Positions 19,431 to 28,168 of a stretch of DNA of 64,000 bases are shown in pieces. Made by a program: the position numbers and the translations under genes. The notes under the pieces were generated by a model, which was given only the letters and a program-made list of their open reading frames with translations, did not search any database and was not told the DNA's origin. This stretch comes from Riemerella anatipestifer (GTDB lineage Bacteria; Bacteroidota; Bacteroidia; Flavobacteriales; Weeksellaceae), in the NCBI RefSeq assembly GCF_009663465.1, contig NZ_QXHU01000001.1, forward strand, positions 147,680 to 211,679, written 5' to 3'. Every line of letters begins with the position of its first letter. The first letter of the stretch is position 1.

Positions 19431-19438
19431 CAAAAATA
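19431..19438 (-). promoter_or_regulatory. -7 box for the yggS-like gene
   Basis: TATTTTTG on the minus strand, 25 bp before the start at 19405. It overlaps the T tract of the mscL terminator. Confidence 0.45.
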
Positions 19439-19462
19439 AAAAAAACCGCCTTATGGCGGTTT
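19439..19462 (-). terminator. Terminator after mscL
   Basis: Stem AAACCGCC / GGCGGTTT with a four-base loop at 19443-19462, followed on the minus strand by a long T run. It sits 16 bp past the mscL stop. Confidence 0.85.
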
Positions 19463-19478
19463 AAAAATATTCTTGAAA

Positions 19479-19850
19479 TTATTTTTTTAGTAAATCTCTT
19501 ATCTCCGCTAAAAGTTCTTCTTGTGTAGGGCCAGCTGGAACTTCTTCTACTTTTTCCTCTTTTTTCAGTTTGTTAATGCCCTTAATCATCACAAAAAGTA
19601 CGAAAGCAATACATAGAAAGCTAATAATTGCAGAAAGAAAACTCCCATATTTAATACCATTCCAAGATAATTGAGCTATATTTTCTGCTCCAATTTTTTC
19701 TAGCATTGGACTCAGAAGTGCAGGCGTAATAACATCTTCTACAAGAGAGTTCACTATCTTTCCGAAAGCTCCCCCTATGATTACACCGACAGCTAAGTCG
19801 ATAACATTGCCCCTAACAGCAAATTCTTTAAATTCTTTAACAAATCCCAT
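19479..19850 (-). CDS. mscL: Large-conductance mechanosensitive channel
   Basis: A 123-residue homopentameric channel releasing solutes at hypo-osmotic shock. The amphipathic N-helix and first membrane helix (FKEFAVRGNVIDLAVGVIIGGAFGK) carry the gate glycines; the second helix (ISFLCIAFVLFVMIKGINKL) is followed by a charged cytoplasmic bundle ending EEELLAEIRDLLKK-like. Single gene with promoter and terminator. Confidence 0.95.
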   Translation of the reverse strand: MGFVKEFKEFAVRGNVIDLAVGVIIGGAFGKIVNSLVEDVITPALLSPMLEKIGAENIAQLSWNGIKYGSFLSAIISFLCIAFVLFVMIKGINKLKKEEKVEEVPAGPTQEELLAEIRDLLKK

Positions 19851-19875
19851 AATAATTTTTACATTTTCCTTCGTG

Positions 19876-19883
19876 CAAAGATA
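19876..19883 (-). promoter_or_regulatory. -7 box for mscL
   Basis: TATCTTTG on the minus strand, 25 bp before the mscL ATG. Confidence 0.55.
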
Positions 19884-19963
19884 TTCAAAAATGTTAATCG
19901 TATCGTTAAGTATTATGATTTAGTACAAATAAAATCTATTAAAATAATGTAATATGTTAATAG

Positions 19964-20827
19964 TTAGTTATATAAATTGTTGCTAATTTTAAATCGTTTT
20001 GATATAAACATAATGGCTACTCCGGCTATCATAAATGGGATAGATAAAATTTGACCTGTGTTAAGCCCTGCAAACTGAATAAACTCATCACCTTGTGGTT
20101 CTTTCCAAAATTCTACAGTAAATCTTATTGCCCACAAGAGAGCCAAAAATAAACCAAATAACCACCCTTGTTGATATTTCTTTTTGGTTTTAAAGTATAA
20201 GAAAATGAGTAAAATAAATAGACATAGGTAGCCAAAAGACTCGAATAATTGTGTAGGGTATCTAGGGACAATTGCACCATATTCCATACTCTGTTGAGGG
20301 AATAATACGGCAAAAGGAGAACCCTCTGGGGCTGGTTTTCCGATAATTTCTGAATTGAAAAAGTTTCCTATCCTAATGAAAACACCAGCTAAGGCAATTA
20401 CAATACCTAACCTATCATAGACCCAAAACGGATTTTTTTTGATGATTTTTAAACTATAATAGAGCGTGGTAAGTATAAGCGCAATGGCAGCTCCGTGGCT
20501 TGCAAGTCCAGAAAAACCTGTAAAGGCAAAGCTAGGTTGCGTACGAATAGGCAGAAAAACTGACCAAAAATCTTCCTTAAAAAGTTCAGGCTGATAAAAA
20601 ATAACATGTCCTAACCTCGCTCCAAAGATGGTACCGACTAAAGTCCATGTAAATAGAGGTTCTAAATATTTTTCATCTACACCGTCTATCTTGAAAAACT
20701 TTTTCATAATCAAAAAGCCTAAGCCGAATGCTAAAACAAACATTAGACTGTAATAGTGAATAGTGAAAAAATTACCTAACTCTATTCCTTTAGATGGATT
20801 CCAGGTGGTGTATAAAAATGGTGTCAT
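19964..20827 (-). CDS. lgt: Prolipoprotein diacylglyceryl transferase
   Basis: A 287-residue inner membrane enzyme with about seven helices that attaches diacylglycerol to the lipobox cysteine of prolipoproteins, the first step of lipoprotein maturation. Conserved features: GARLGHVIFYQPELF, SGLASHGAAIAL (catalytic-region His), FIRIGNFFNSEIIGKP and PRYPTQLFES. It follows yidD by six bases, so the two are one transcript. Confidence 0.95.
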   Translation of the reverse strand: MTPFLYTTWNPSKGIELGNFFTIHYYSLMFVLAFGLGFLIMKKFFKIDGVDEKYLEPLFTWTLVGTIFGARLGHVIFYQPELFKEDFWSVFLPIRTQPSFAFTGFSGLASHGAAIALILTTLYYSLKIIKKNPFWVYDRLGIVIALAGVFIRIGNFFNSEIIGKPAPEGSPFAVLFPQQSMEYGAIVPRYPTQLFESFGYLCLFILLIFLYFKTKKKYQQGWLFGLFLALLWAIRFTVEFWKEPQGDEFIQFAGLNTGQILSIPFMIAGVAIMFISKRFKISNNLYN

Positions 20828-20833
20828 TATGTT

Positions 20834-21088
20834 TTAGTTTATTTTATGTTTCTTTTCTGGTACAGGGTCGTAGCCACTTCCTCCCCATGGGTGGCATCGC
20901 CCAATTCTTTTTATACCTAGCCAAAATCCACTTAGAAGTCCGTGTTTTCTCAAGGCTTGTAGCATATAATGTGAACAGGTGGGCTGATAACGACAATTAT
21001 TTCCTAACCAAGGAGAGATGGCATTTTGGTAAAACTTGATGAGAATTACCAAGGGGAAAATCAATATGTTATTAAAATTTGCTTTCAA
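20834..21088 (-). CDS. yidD: Membrane protein insertion efficiency factor
   Basis: An 84-residue Yid[36 protein letters not shown] and [20 protein letters not shown] are the family's cysteine-rich core. It assists YidC-dependent insertion at the inner membrane. Normally found near rnpA/yidC; here it precedes lgt. Confidence 0.94.
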   Translation of the reverse strand: MKANFNNILIFPLVILIKFYQNAISPWLGNNCRYQPTCSHYMLQALRKHGLLSGFWLGIKRIGRCHPWGGSGYDPVPEKKHKIN

Positions 21089-21095
21089 AACATTG

Positions 21096-21134
21096 CAAAA
21101 ATAGACTAAAAAAATGAAAATTAGTTTAATTTTG
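21096..21134. promoter_or_regulatory. Divergent promoter boxes for yidD-lgt and rarA
   Basis: TATTTTTG on the minus strand (21096-21103) faces yidD, seven bp before its start, and TAATTTTG on the plus strand (21127-21134) faces rarA, 21 bp before its ATG. Both fit TAnnTTTG. Confidence 0.45.
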
Positions 21135-21155
21135 TTTCAAGTTTAAATAATTTTA

Positions 21156-22445
21156 ATGCCTCATACTTTGAATTCAAATATTCCTTTAGCAGAGAAATTA
21201 CGCCCAAAAACCTTAGATGAAATGCTTGGGCAAGAACATCTTACAGGTAAAGACGGAACTATAAGAAAAATGCTGGAAACCGACCGGCTTAATTCTCTGA
21301 TTTTATGGGGCCCTCCAGGAACGGGTAAAACTACCTTAGCAGAAATTCTTTCGGAGCAATCGGGACGAAAATTTTTTAAACTTTCTGCGGTTTCTAGTGG
21401 GGTGAAAGAGGTAAGAGAAGTGATAGATGATGCTAAAAAACAACACTTATTTTCTGGTAAATCTCCTATTTTGTTTATAGATGAAATCCATAGATTCAAC
21501 AAATCACAACAGGATTCTTTGCTTCACGCTGTGGAAAAAGGCTGGGTGATTCTGATAGGAGCAACGACCGAAAATCCTAGTTTTGAAGTAGTTTCTGCAT
21601 TATTGTCTCGCTCTCAAGTTTACGTTTTAAAACCATTGAGCTACGAAAAATTGGAGGAATTAGCTACTATTGCGGTCGCTCGTTTCAATCAAGATGAAAA
21701 TACAGAGTTTACTATTGAAGATAATCAAGGGTTTATACAATATTCGGGAGGAGATGCTAGAAAACTCATCAATTCAGTAGAGTGGGTGCTTAATCAGTAT
21801 AAAGGTTCTGGACAAAACCAGTTATCTAGTGAGGCTATTCTGAAAGTTTTACAAGAAACTGTACCTGTTTACGATAAAAATGGAGAGCAGCATTATGATG
21901 TAATTTCGGCTTTTATAAAATCCATTAGAGGGAGCGATGTTAATGCTGCTTTGTATTGGTTAGGGAGAATGCTCGTGGGGGGCGAAGATATTAAGTTTAT
22001 TGCAAGGCGACTTTTGATATTGGCGGCAGAAGATATAGGCTTGGCTAACCCTAACGCTCTTACAATGGCTAACAGTTGTTTTCAGTCGGTTAATGTTATA
22101 GGTTATCCAGAATCTCGTATTATCCTTAGCGAATGTGTGATTTATTTAGCGGCCTCACCTAAGAGTAATTCAGCGTATCAAGCTATCAATGAGGCAATGG
22201 CGATGGCGACAAAAACGACTCATTTGCCTGTGCCGTTGCACCTAAGAAATGCACCTACAAAACTTATGAAAGAAATGGACTATGGTAAAAATTACCGCTA
22301 CGCTCACGCCTACGAGGGAAATTTTGTATCACAAGAATTTTTTCCTGAAGAATTATCTGGAGTTTCTTTTTATCGTTCAGGAGATAATGCTACCGAAAGA
22401 AAAATAAAAGAACAAATTTCTAAAAAGTGGGGCGATAAATATTAG
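21156..22445 (+). CDS. rarA: Replication-associated recombination protein A (AAA+ ATPase)
   Basis: A 429-residue clamp-loader-like AAA+ protein (RarA/MgsA, homologous to Mgs1/WRNIP1) acting at stalled forks. Walker A GPPGTGKTTL, Walker B ILFIDEIHRFNKSQQD, sensor GATTENPSFE, then the tetramerisation domain with RRLLILAAEDIGLANP and the C-terminal GKNYRYAHAYEGNF. Single gene; its end overlaps the convergent synthase gene by four bases. Confidence 0.95.
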   Translation: MPHTLNSNIPLAEKLRPKTLDEMLGQEHLTGKDGTIRKMLETDRLNSLILWGPPGTGKTTLAEILSEQSGRKFFKLSAVSSGVKEVREVIDDAKKQHLFSGKSPILFIDEIHRFNKSQQDSLLHAVEKGWVILIGATTENPSFEVVSALLSRSQVYVLKPLSYEKLEELATIAVARFNQDENTEFTIEDNQGFIQYSGGDARKLINSVEWVLNQYKGSGQNQLSSEAILKVLQETVPVYDKNGEQHYDVISAFIKSIRGSDVNAALYWLGRMLVGGEDIKFIARRLLILAAEDIGLANPNALTMANSCFQSVNVIGYPESRIILSECVIYLAASPKSNSAYQAINEAMAMATKTTHLPVPLHLRNAPTKLMKEMDYGKNYRYAHAYEGNFVSQEFFPEELSGVSFYRSGDNATERKIKEQISKKWGDKY

Positions 22446-23053
22446 AGTTCGCCCTTACCTTGTCTAATGATTTCTGCAATACCAGAAGTTAAATCTACAA
22501 TGGTAGAAGCCACATTATCACCATAGCCTGAATCAATGACAATATCCACTAAGTGGTCATACTTTTCAGCGATAAGTTCTGGGTCTGTGGAATACTCTAT
22601 AATTTCATCGTCGTCTTTTATAGAAGTGGAAGCAATAGGACGGCCTAATTTTTCTACAATAAGTTGCGGAATAGGGTGGTCTGGCACTCTAATACCAACG
22701 GTTTTATGACCTTTATAAGAAAGAGGTAAATTCTTATTAGCTTCTAGAATAAAGGTAAACGGTCCAGGAATATGACTTTTTAATAATCTAAAAACAGAAT
22801 TGTCAATAGGTTTAGTGAAAGACGAAAGATGACTTAAATCGTTACAAATAATAGAAAAATGAGCTTTCTCTAGTTTTATTTTCTTTAGAGAAGCTAGTTT
22901 TTCCATTGCTTTAATGTTATTGATGTCGCACCCCAAGGCGTAAACTGTATCGGAAGGATAAATGATTAGCCCCCCATTATCTAAGGTTTTAATTACCTCT
23001 TTTATAAGGTTTTCTTGGGGATTTTCGGGATAGATTTTAATGACTTTCGCCAT
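22442..23053 (-). CDS. L-threonylcarbamoyladenylate synthase (YrdC/Sua5 family)
   Basis: A 203-residue YrdC-domain enzyme making threonylcarbamoyl-AMP from Thr, bicarbonate and ATP, the first step of t6A37 tRNA modification. IYPSDTVYALGCDI, the KAHFSIICNDLSHLSSF segment, SHIPGPFTFILEANK and VGIRVPDHPIPQ are diagnostic. There is no Sua5 C-terminal domain. Last gene of the ald operon, overlapping the acyltransferase by 17 bp. TsaE, another t6A protein, lies just upstream of this operon. Confidence 0.9.
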   Translation of the reverse strand: MAKVIKIYPENPQENLIKEVIKTLDNGGLIIYPSDTVYALGCDINNIKAMEKLASLKKIKLEKAHFSIICNDLSHLSSFTKPIDNSVFRLLKSHIPGPFTFILEANKNLPLSYKGHKTVGIRVPDHPIPQLIVEKLGRPIASTSIKDDDEIIEYSTDPELIAEKYDHLVDIVIDSGYGDNVASTIVDLTSGIAEIIRQGKGEL

Positions 23054-23843
23054 AGTTTTTTTCTTTTTTTCGTTTCAGTTCCTCGTCGTATTCGTGGAGG
23101 ATATTATGTTCAGGAGTTTGTTCTATAGCTTCCATTATTTTTTGTAAAATCTCTTGTGCAGATTCGTTTTCATAATCAATATCAAGAGCAGGTTTAAATT
23201 CCATAGTTGGTTCTACGCCTGTTACTTTAATTTTAAGCCCTTTTTTGTCAAAAGCCCTTCTAAATCCATTGATTTTGATAGGTATTACAATAGGGCGTTG
23301 TTGTTTTACCAATTTGGCAGTTCCTTTTCTCCCTTGTGCAAATGCCGAAGTTGTCCCTTGTGGGAAAGTGATTACCCAACCGTTATCCAAAGCTTTAATG
23401 ATGTTTTCTACCTCACTCATATCTACCATACGATTGATATTTTTACCTTCGGCGCGCCAAGTTCTTTTTACTGTTACAGCACCTGCCAGTTTGAAAATTC
23501 GGGCAAGGATACCTTTATTCATCGTTTCTTCAGCGGCCACATAGTAGAAATCTACTTTAGGATTAAGTAAGTAAACAGGATTTTTTATCGTATTATGATA
23601 ACCATTATTTACGGCACAAAAAGCGTGATACATAGCTGCAACATCAGCAAAGTAGGTTTGGTGGTTAGATACAAACAAAACATTACTTTCTGGTAAGTCT
23701 ACCAAATGTTCAGTACCTGATATTTTAAGTTTATTAAATCCGTTGAACCTTCTGTAAGATATTATCCCTAAAATGAAAATAATAAATCTTTTAAGAAAGT
23801 ATAAATTCCCGAATGAATCGGTAAATATTGTTTTTTTTGCCAT
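23037..23843 (-). CDS. 1-acyl-glycerol-3-phosphate acyltransferase-like protein
   Basis: A 268-residue PlsC-fold enzyme, membrane-associated through a hydrophobic stretch near residues 15-30. The catalytic block NHQTYFADVA (NHxxxxD) and a FPQGTTSAF substrate block (in place of FPEGTRS) are present, with a later IVIPIKINGFRRAF. Such enzymes acylate lysophosphatidate to phosphatidate, but variants with altered acceptor blocks use other lipids. The C-terminus is a charged tail. Within the ald operon between the nudix and YrdC-type genes. Confidence 0.82.
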   Translation of the reverse strand: MAKKTIFTDSFGNLYFLKRFIIFILGIISYRRFNGFNKLKISGTEHLVDLPESNVLFVSNHQTYFADVAAMYHAFCAVNNGYHNTIKNPVYLLNPKVDFYYVAAEETMNKGILARIFKLAGAVTVKRTWRAEGKNINRMVDMSEVENIIKALDNGWVITFPQGTTSAFAQGRKGTAKLVKQQRPIVIPIKINGFRRAFDKKGLKIKVTGVEPTMEFKPALDIDYENESAQEILQKIMEAIEQTPEHNILHEYDEELKRKKEKNYGESH

Positions 23844-23871
23844 CGGTTACGCCTGTGTTTAGCGTGCAAAT

Positions 23872-24492
23872 TTACATATTTTTTAACAACTGGCTAAACT
23901 CGTACAAAATCATAGAGGTGGCTCCCCAGATATTATAGTTTTTATATTGTATCACAGGGACTTCTATATGTTTGTCAAATAAAATTTTAGAGGGTTGTTT
24001 TGGTAGGTCTAAAAGTAAGGATAGAGGTAGTTCTATCAGCTCTTGGGCTTCAGATTCTTGTAGAGTGAATTTTGGATTTTTTTTAGTATACGAAACATAA
24101 GTATGAACATAAAAATTACTAGGCGGAATATACAACGGACTTAAACTTCGTATCAACCTCAAGTAAGGACGAATAATGCCTAGTTCCTCTGTAGTTTCAC
24201 GCAGAGCGGTGTGGGCAAATGTTTCATCAGAAACTTCTTTTTTTCCACCAGGTAAAGAGATTTGTCCACTATGTTTGTCATTAACATTAGCTGTTCTTAC
24301 CATAAGTGGGATATGCCATTGGTTATTTTTGAGATAAAGTAAAATGTTAACAGCAGCTAACTTTGGTTTTTTAACCATTATTTCGTCATAGGAGTAGAGA
24401 GGTCTTTGGGGTGGAGCATAAATTTTATGAGCATTTTCTCCTTCTAGAGGAGCGGCTTTAATTCGTTTGATTAAATCTCTACCAAGTTTCAT
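23872..24492 (-). CDS. NUDIX hydrolase, CoA pyrophosphatase type
   Basis: A 206-residue protein of the NudL/YeaB CoA diphosphatase group. The nudix box is intact, GGKKEVSDETFAHTALRETT then EELGI, preceded by the ISLPGG signature of the CoA group. It would cleave CoA to 4'-phosphopantetheine and 3',5'-ADP. Three bases after the trkA-like gene, in the ald operon. Confidence 0.85.
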   Translation of the reverse strand: MKLGRDLIKRIKAAPLEGENAHKIYAPPQRPLYSYDEIMVKKPKLAAVNILLYLKNNQWHIPLMVRTANVNDKHSGQISLPGGKKEVSDETFAHTALRETTEELGIIRPYLRLIRSLSPLYIPPSNFYVHTYVSYTKKNPKFTLQESEAQELIELPLSLLLDLPKQPSKILFDKHIEVPVIQYKNYNIWGATSMILYEFSQLLKNM

Positions 24493-24495
24493 TTT

Positions 24496-25188
24496 TTAAT
24501 CCATTTTTTGTTTTAAAAAACCTTTTAAATCTTTGTTAGAACCATAAATTACTAGTATATCATTAGTTTCTAGTAGAGTATCTGTAGCTGCCACACCTAG
24601 TACTTTGTTTTCTGTTTTGGTTTTGCCTAAAAGACTTTTAACTTCTACTTTTCTTATAATAGTGAGTACAACTAAGTTGTATTTTTGGCGGAAATCTATT
24701 TCACGAATGGTCTTCCCAATATATTCCTCTGGTACTTTAGCTTCTATGATACTGTATTCTTGATTCAACTCAAAAGAATCTACAATATTGCTTAGGCATA
24801 ATTTTTTCGCCCATCTTTCTGCTGTTTCTTCTTCAGGGTGTACTATTTCATCAACGCCGATGGCTTGTAATACTTTTTCGTGCAGAGGATTGATGGCACG
24901 GCTGATGAGTCGTTTCACTTGTAAGTTTTTAAGTAGAGCGGTGGTCATTACATTAGCGCCTTGGTCTTCGCCAATGGCAACCACGAAAATATCTGTCTCT
25001 TTGATGGGAAGTCCCGAAACGGTAAATTCATCGGTAGAATCCATACAGATGGTATGCGATATTTTTTCTTTATAGGCATCTACTTTGGCGGCACTATTAT
25101 CTATCCCGATAACTTCGTTGCCTTGAGCCGTTAGTTTTTGGGCTAAAGAAGCTCCAAAGTTTCCTAATCCTACTATAATATATTTCAT
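24496..25188 (-). CDS. TrkA/KtrA-family potassium uptake regulatory subunit
   Basis: A 230-residue peripheral protein with an N-terminal RCK/TrkA_N Rossmann domain (IIVGLGNFGASLAQKLTAQG, residues 3-22, and an acidic GIDN ribose-binding turn) and a C-terminal TrkA_C domain (from about 140). It gates the partner TrkH-type channel in response to nucleotides. Single RCK unit like KtrA/KtrC rather than the duplicated enteric TrkA. Starts seven bases after the channel gene. Confidence 0.9.
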   Translation of the reverse strand: MKYIIVGLGNFGASLAQKLTAQGNEVIGIDNSAAKVDAYKEKISHTICMDSTDEFTVSGLPIKETDIFVVAIGEDQGANVMTTALLKNLQVKRLISRAINPLHEKVLQAIGVDEIVHPEEETAERWAKKLCLSNIVDSFELNQEYSIIEAKVPEEYIGKTIREIDFRQKYNLVVLTIIRKVEVKSLLGKTKTENKVLGVAATDTLLETNDILVIYGSNKDLKGFLKQKMD

Positions 25189-25195
25189 TTCGTTT

Positions 25196-26944
25196 TTAAT
25201 TTATGGTTATTTCTTCTTTTGGATAGCTATAATTTTTATACTTAGATTTTTTAACTATAGCAATAGCTAATGACAACATACTGATACGCCCCACAAACAT
25301 AATGCCTATGAGTACCATTTTAGAGGCTTCACTTAGAGAGGCGGTAATGCCTAAGCTTAGTCCTACGGTACTATAAGCAGAGAAACATTCAAAAGAAATA
25401 TCTAGAAGGTTTTTGTCTGGGTCAAAAAAAGTAATGAGCATCACGCCCAATCCTATCGCCATAAGAGATAACGTCATAATAGCAAAGGCTCTTCGTATAG
25501 AAATATCAGCGATTTCTCTTCGGAAAATTTCTACTTTAGATTTGCCTTTGGCAAGGCTTAACACATTGAGGAACGCTATGGCAAAAGTATTTGTTTTAAT
25601 ACCACCACCGGTAGATTGTGGCGAAGCTCCTACCCACATAAGTAAAAATATAACCATAATGGTAGGGAAGGACATAGAGGCATTGTTAATGGTGTTAAAC
25701 CCTGCCGTTCTAGGTGTAGTAGCACCGAATAAAGCGGTTACGAATTTCCCAAAACCTTCATGTTCTGCTAAAGTGTTGTGATATTCTAAAATGTAAAAAA
25801 TAATAGTACCAACTATTGTGAGAGATACGGTAGTTACCAAAGTGATACGGCTATCTAAGGTTAATACCCAAGGTCTGTACCTTCTTTTTTGTTCGGAGAA
25901 TGGACTTATATGGGCGATTTTATATTTAATATAATTGATGATATTTACCACGATAGGGAAGCCTAAACCTCCGAAAACAAAAGTAAAAATAACAACTAAA
26001 TGTAAATAGTAGTTGTATTTGTAAGCACTATCATAAAGATTAGCATCTAGAGTAGAAAACCCTGCGTTACAAAAGGCAGATACAGAATGAAAAACAGAAA
26101 AAAAGATATGTTGAAACTCCGATGTAAACAGAGTGGAGCTTACACTTGTATATATCAAAACTCCAGAGAAGAGTTCTATTCCAAAAGTAATGAGAATAAT
26201 GTTTTTTAGAGTAGAGAACACATCGCTGAGTTTTTTTGAACTCGTCATATCGCTTAGAGCCAATTGGTTTTCGTAAGAAGTGCCACCTTTGAAAAAGTAG
26301 CTAAAATAACTTGCGAAAGTTAAAATTCCTAAACCTCCAATTTGAATTAAAATAATAATGATAAGTTTACCAAAAGTTGTAAAGTCACTGCCTGTATTCA
26401 GTACCGATAAGCCCGTAACACAAACCGCACTAGTAGAGGTAAACAAAGCATCTAAAAACGAAATCCCGTGTGTGGTAGCTTTGGGGAGCGTGAGCAGAAA
26501 AGCTCCCATTAGTATAATCACAATAAAACTACTGATGAATAATTGGGCTGGATTGAGTATCGTCCTTTTAAAATTGATTTTCAAATCCGAAAACTCTCTT
26601 ATAAAAGTAAATACCACTGCCATAATAACCCAATATCTACTTTCAAAAAAACGGTCTAGGCTACCGTACAATGGGCTTAAAAAATGAAAGTAGAAAATAA
26701 CCACCGTAAATATTACCGTAGCTAAATCAAAAATGAAAGCTTTCCGATTAACAGAAGTTCTTTTCTCATAATATCTGGCAGCAGTGGAAATGAGTCCTAT
26801 AGCAATAGCGAAGTGGTAGTAGCCATCAAACATCATTCTAGAATCTTTAGATTGGTTAAAACCAAAATCACCAAAGAACGCAACAATCCCTAGGGTGCTG
26901 ATGATAAAGGAAAATATATAGAGAAGTTTAAAGTTAATAATCAT
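25196..26944 (-). CDS. TrkH/KtrB-family potassium channel subunit
   Basis: A 582-residue inner membrane potassium transporter. Four pore loops are recognisable by their filter glycines: AVCVTGLSVL, AFCNAGFSTL, TPRTAGFNTI and AYSTVGLSLG. An N-terminal region of about 130 residues adds three or four extra membrane helices not found in minimal KtrB. Works with the RCK subunit encoded directly downstream for K+ uptake. Ten bases after tyrA. Confidence 0.9.
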   Translation of the reverse strand: MIINFKLLYIFSFIISTLGIVAFFGDFGFNQSKDSRMMFDGYYHFAIAIGLISTAARYYEKRTSVNRKAFIFDLATVIFTVVIFYFHFLSPLYGSLDRFFESRYWVIMAVVFTFIREFSDLKINFKRTILNPAQLFISSFIVIILMGAFLLTLPKATTHGISFLDALFTSTSAVCVTGLSVLNTGSDFTTFGKLIIIILIQIGGLGILTFASYFSYFFKGGTSYENQLALSDMTSSKKLSDVFSTLKNIILITFGIELFSGVLIYTSVSSTLFTSEFQHIFFSVFHSVSAFCNAGFSTLDANLYDSAYKYNYYLHLVVIFTFVFGGLGFPIVVNIINYIKYKIAHISPFSEQKRRYRPWVLTLDSRITLVTTVSLTIVGTIIFYILEYHNTLAEHEGFGKFVTALFGATTPRTAGFNTINNASMSFPTIMVIFLLMWVGASPQSTGGGIKTNTFAIAFLNVLSLAKGKSKVEIFRREIADISIRRAFAIMTLSLMAIGLGVMLITFFDPDKNLLDISFECFSAYSTVGLSLGITASLSEASKMVLIGIMFVGRISMLSLAIAIVKKSKYKNYSYPKEEITIN

Positions 26945-26954
26945 TATTAAAAAT

Positions 26955-27797
26955 TTATTTCAAAATACCTCTTATTCTGTTAGCATTTTTGATGAGTTCT
27001 TCTAGGAAATCATAATTTTCTTTCTCTAATGCGGCTTTAAATTTTCTTAATTGAGAAATATGCTCATTAAGTACATCTAGTACATTCTCTTTATTTTGTT
27101 TAAAGATAGGAACCCACATTTCGGGGTGAGATTTTGCTAACCTTACCGTGCTAGAAAATCCCGAACTGGCTAACTGGAAAATAGTATCTTCTTCCTTCTC
27201 TTTCTCTAAAACCGTATTGGCTAGAGCATAAGAGGTAATGTGTGAAATGTGCGAAATATAAGCCGTGTGTATATCGTGCTGTTCGGAAGTCATTTCCACG
27301 AGGTTCATTTCCAAAAGTTGGTAAACTTCGGATACTTTTTCCACAGCGTCTTTTGCAGAATCTTCAGCATCGCAAAGAACGGCTACTCTGCCAGAAAAAG
27401 AGTCTAATTGGGCTGACTTAGGTCCGCTGTTTTCCGTCCCCCACATAGGGTGCGAAGCTACGAAACGAGTTCTATTTCGGTGATTTTTGATAGCATTTAC
27501 AATTCCCAATTTTGTAGAACCAGTATCCATTACGGTTTGATGTTGGTCTAGTAAATCCAATACATTAGGTAGTATCTTTTGGGTAGCATCTACAGGAATC
27601 GCTATGATGATGAGGTCAGCCTTTTTTACCGTATTTTCCAAATCATCAGCTTCATCTATGATGCCCAATGCTAGGGCTTCGTTGAGGTGGTCAGTGGAGT
27701 TATCTGTACCACATATTTGTATTGAAGTGTTTTTACTTTTCAGTTTTAGAGCCATTGAGCCGCCAATTAGCCCAACGCCAATTAGTCCTACAACCAT
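26955..27797 (-). CDS. tyrA: Prephenate dehydrogenase
   Basis: A 280-residue NAD-dependent enzyme converting prephenate to 4-hydroxyphenylpyruvate for tyrosine. The Rossmann motif VGLIGVGLIGGSMALKLK opens the protein, followed by DTGSTK, FVASHPMWGTENSGP (substrate His) and the all-helical C-terminal dimer domain (HISHITSYAL). No chorismate mutase or ACT domain. Its start overlaps the stop of the upstream small gene by one base. Confidence 0.9.
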   Translation of the reverse strand: MVVGLIGVGLIGGSMALKLKSKNTSIQICGTDNSTDHLNEALALGIIDEADDLENTVKKADLIIIAIPVDATQKILPNVLDLLDQHQTVMDTGSTKLGIVNAIKNHRNRTRFVASHPMWGTENSGPKSAQLDSFSGRVAVLCDAEDSAKDAVEKVSEVYQLLEMNLVEMTSEQHDIHTAYISHISHITSYALANTVLEKEKEEDTIFQLASSGFSSTVRLAKSHPEMWVPIFKQNKENVLDVLNEHISQLRKFKAALEKENYDFLEELIKNANRIRGILK

Positions 27798-28168
27798 TAT
27801 TTAAGAGATTTAAGGTTAAAGAAACGAGCTTCTTTCTCACATTTTTCAAAACTGATTTCGTACATCGGATTTTTTTTAGGATAGTAGAGTAGATAAGAAG
27901 GGCAAGGCTTTTTTTGAGCATTACTCTTTTGGAAGTTTATCTCGCCGTGGGTAATAAGGCTATCTTTTAAAAAACTTTCGGTGATTTGTAGATGTTGCAT
28001 TTGAACCTTGAACTCTTCGGAGTAGCTGAACTCTTTAGACAGTGTTTCTGCAATTACACGGCTGTTAGGAAGGTAGCCACTACAACTCACTCCTTTCTGA
28101 TTAAGTACAAAAAATACAATAATAAATCCTGGTATAAGTCCTATTAAATAAAATTTGAGTTTTCTCAT
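27797..28168 (-). CDS. Small membrane-anchored protein, DUF4258-like
   Basis: A 123-residue protein with one N-terminal membrane helix (FYLIGLIPGFIIVFFVL) and a small soluble domain containing GYLPNSRVIAETLSKE and a C-terminal FEKCEKEARFF. The layout resembles the DUF4258-type proteins I recall beside alanine dehydrogenase genes in flavobacteria; that assignment is tentative. Overlaps both neighbours by one base, so it is translationally coupled in the ald operon. Function unknown. Confidence 0.6.
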   Translation of the reverse strand: MRKLKFYLIGLIPGFIIVFFVLNQKGVSCSGYLPNSRVIAETLSKEFSYSEEFKVQMQHLQITESFLKDSLITHGEINFQKSNAQKKPCPSYLLYYPKKNPMYEISFEKCEKEARFFNLKSLK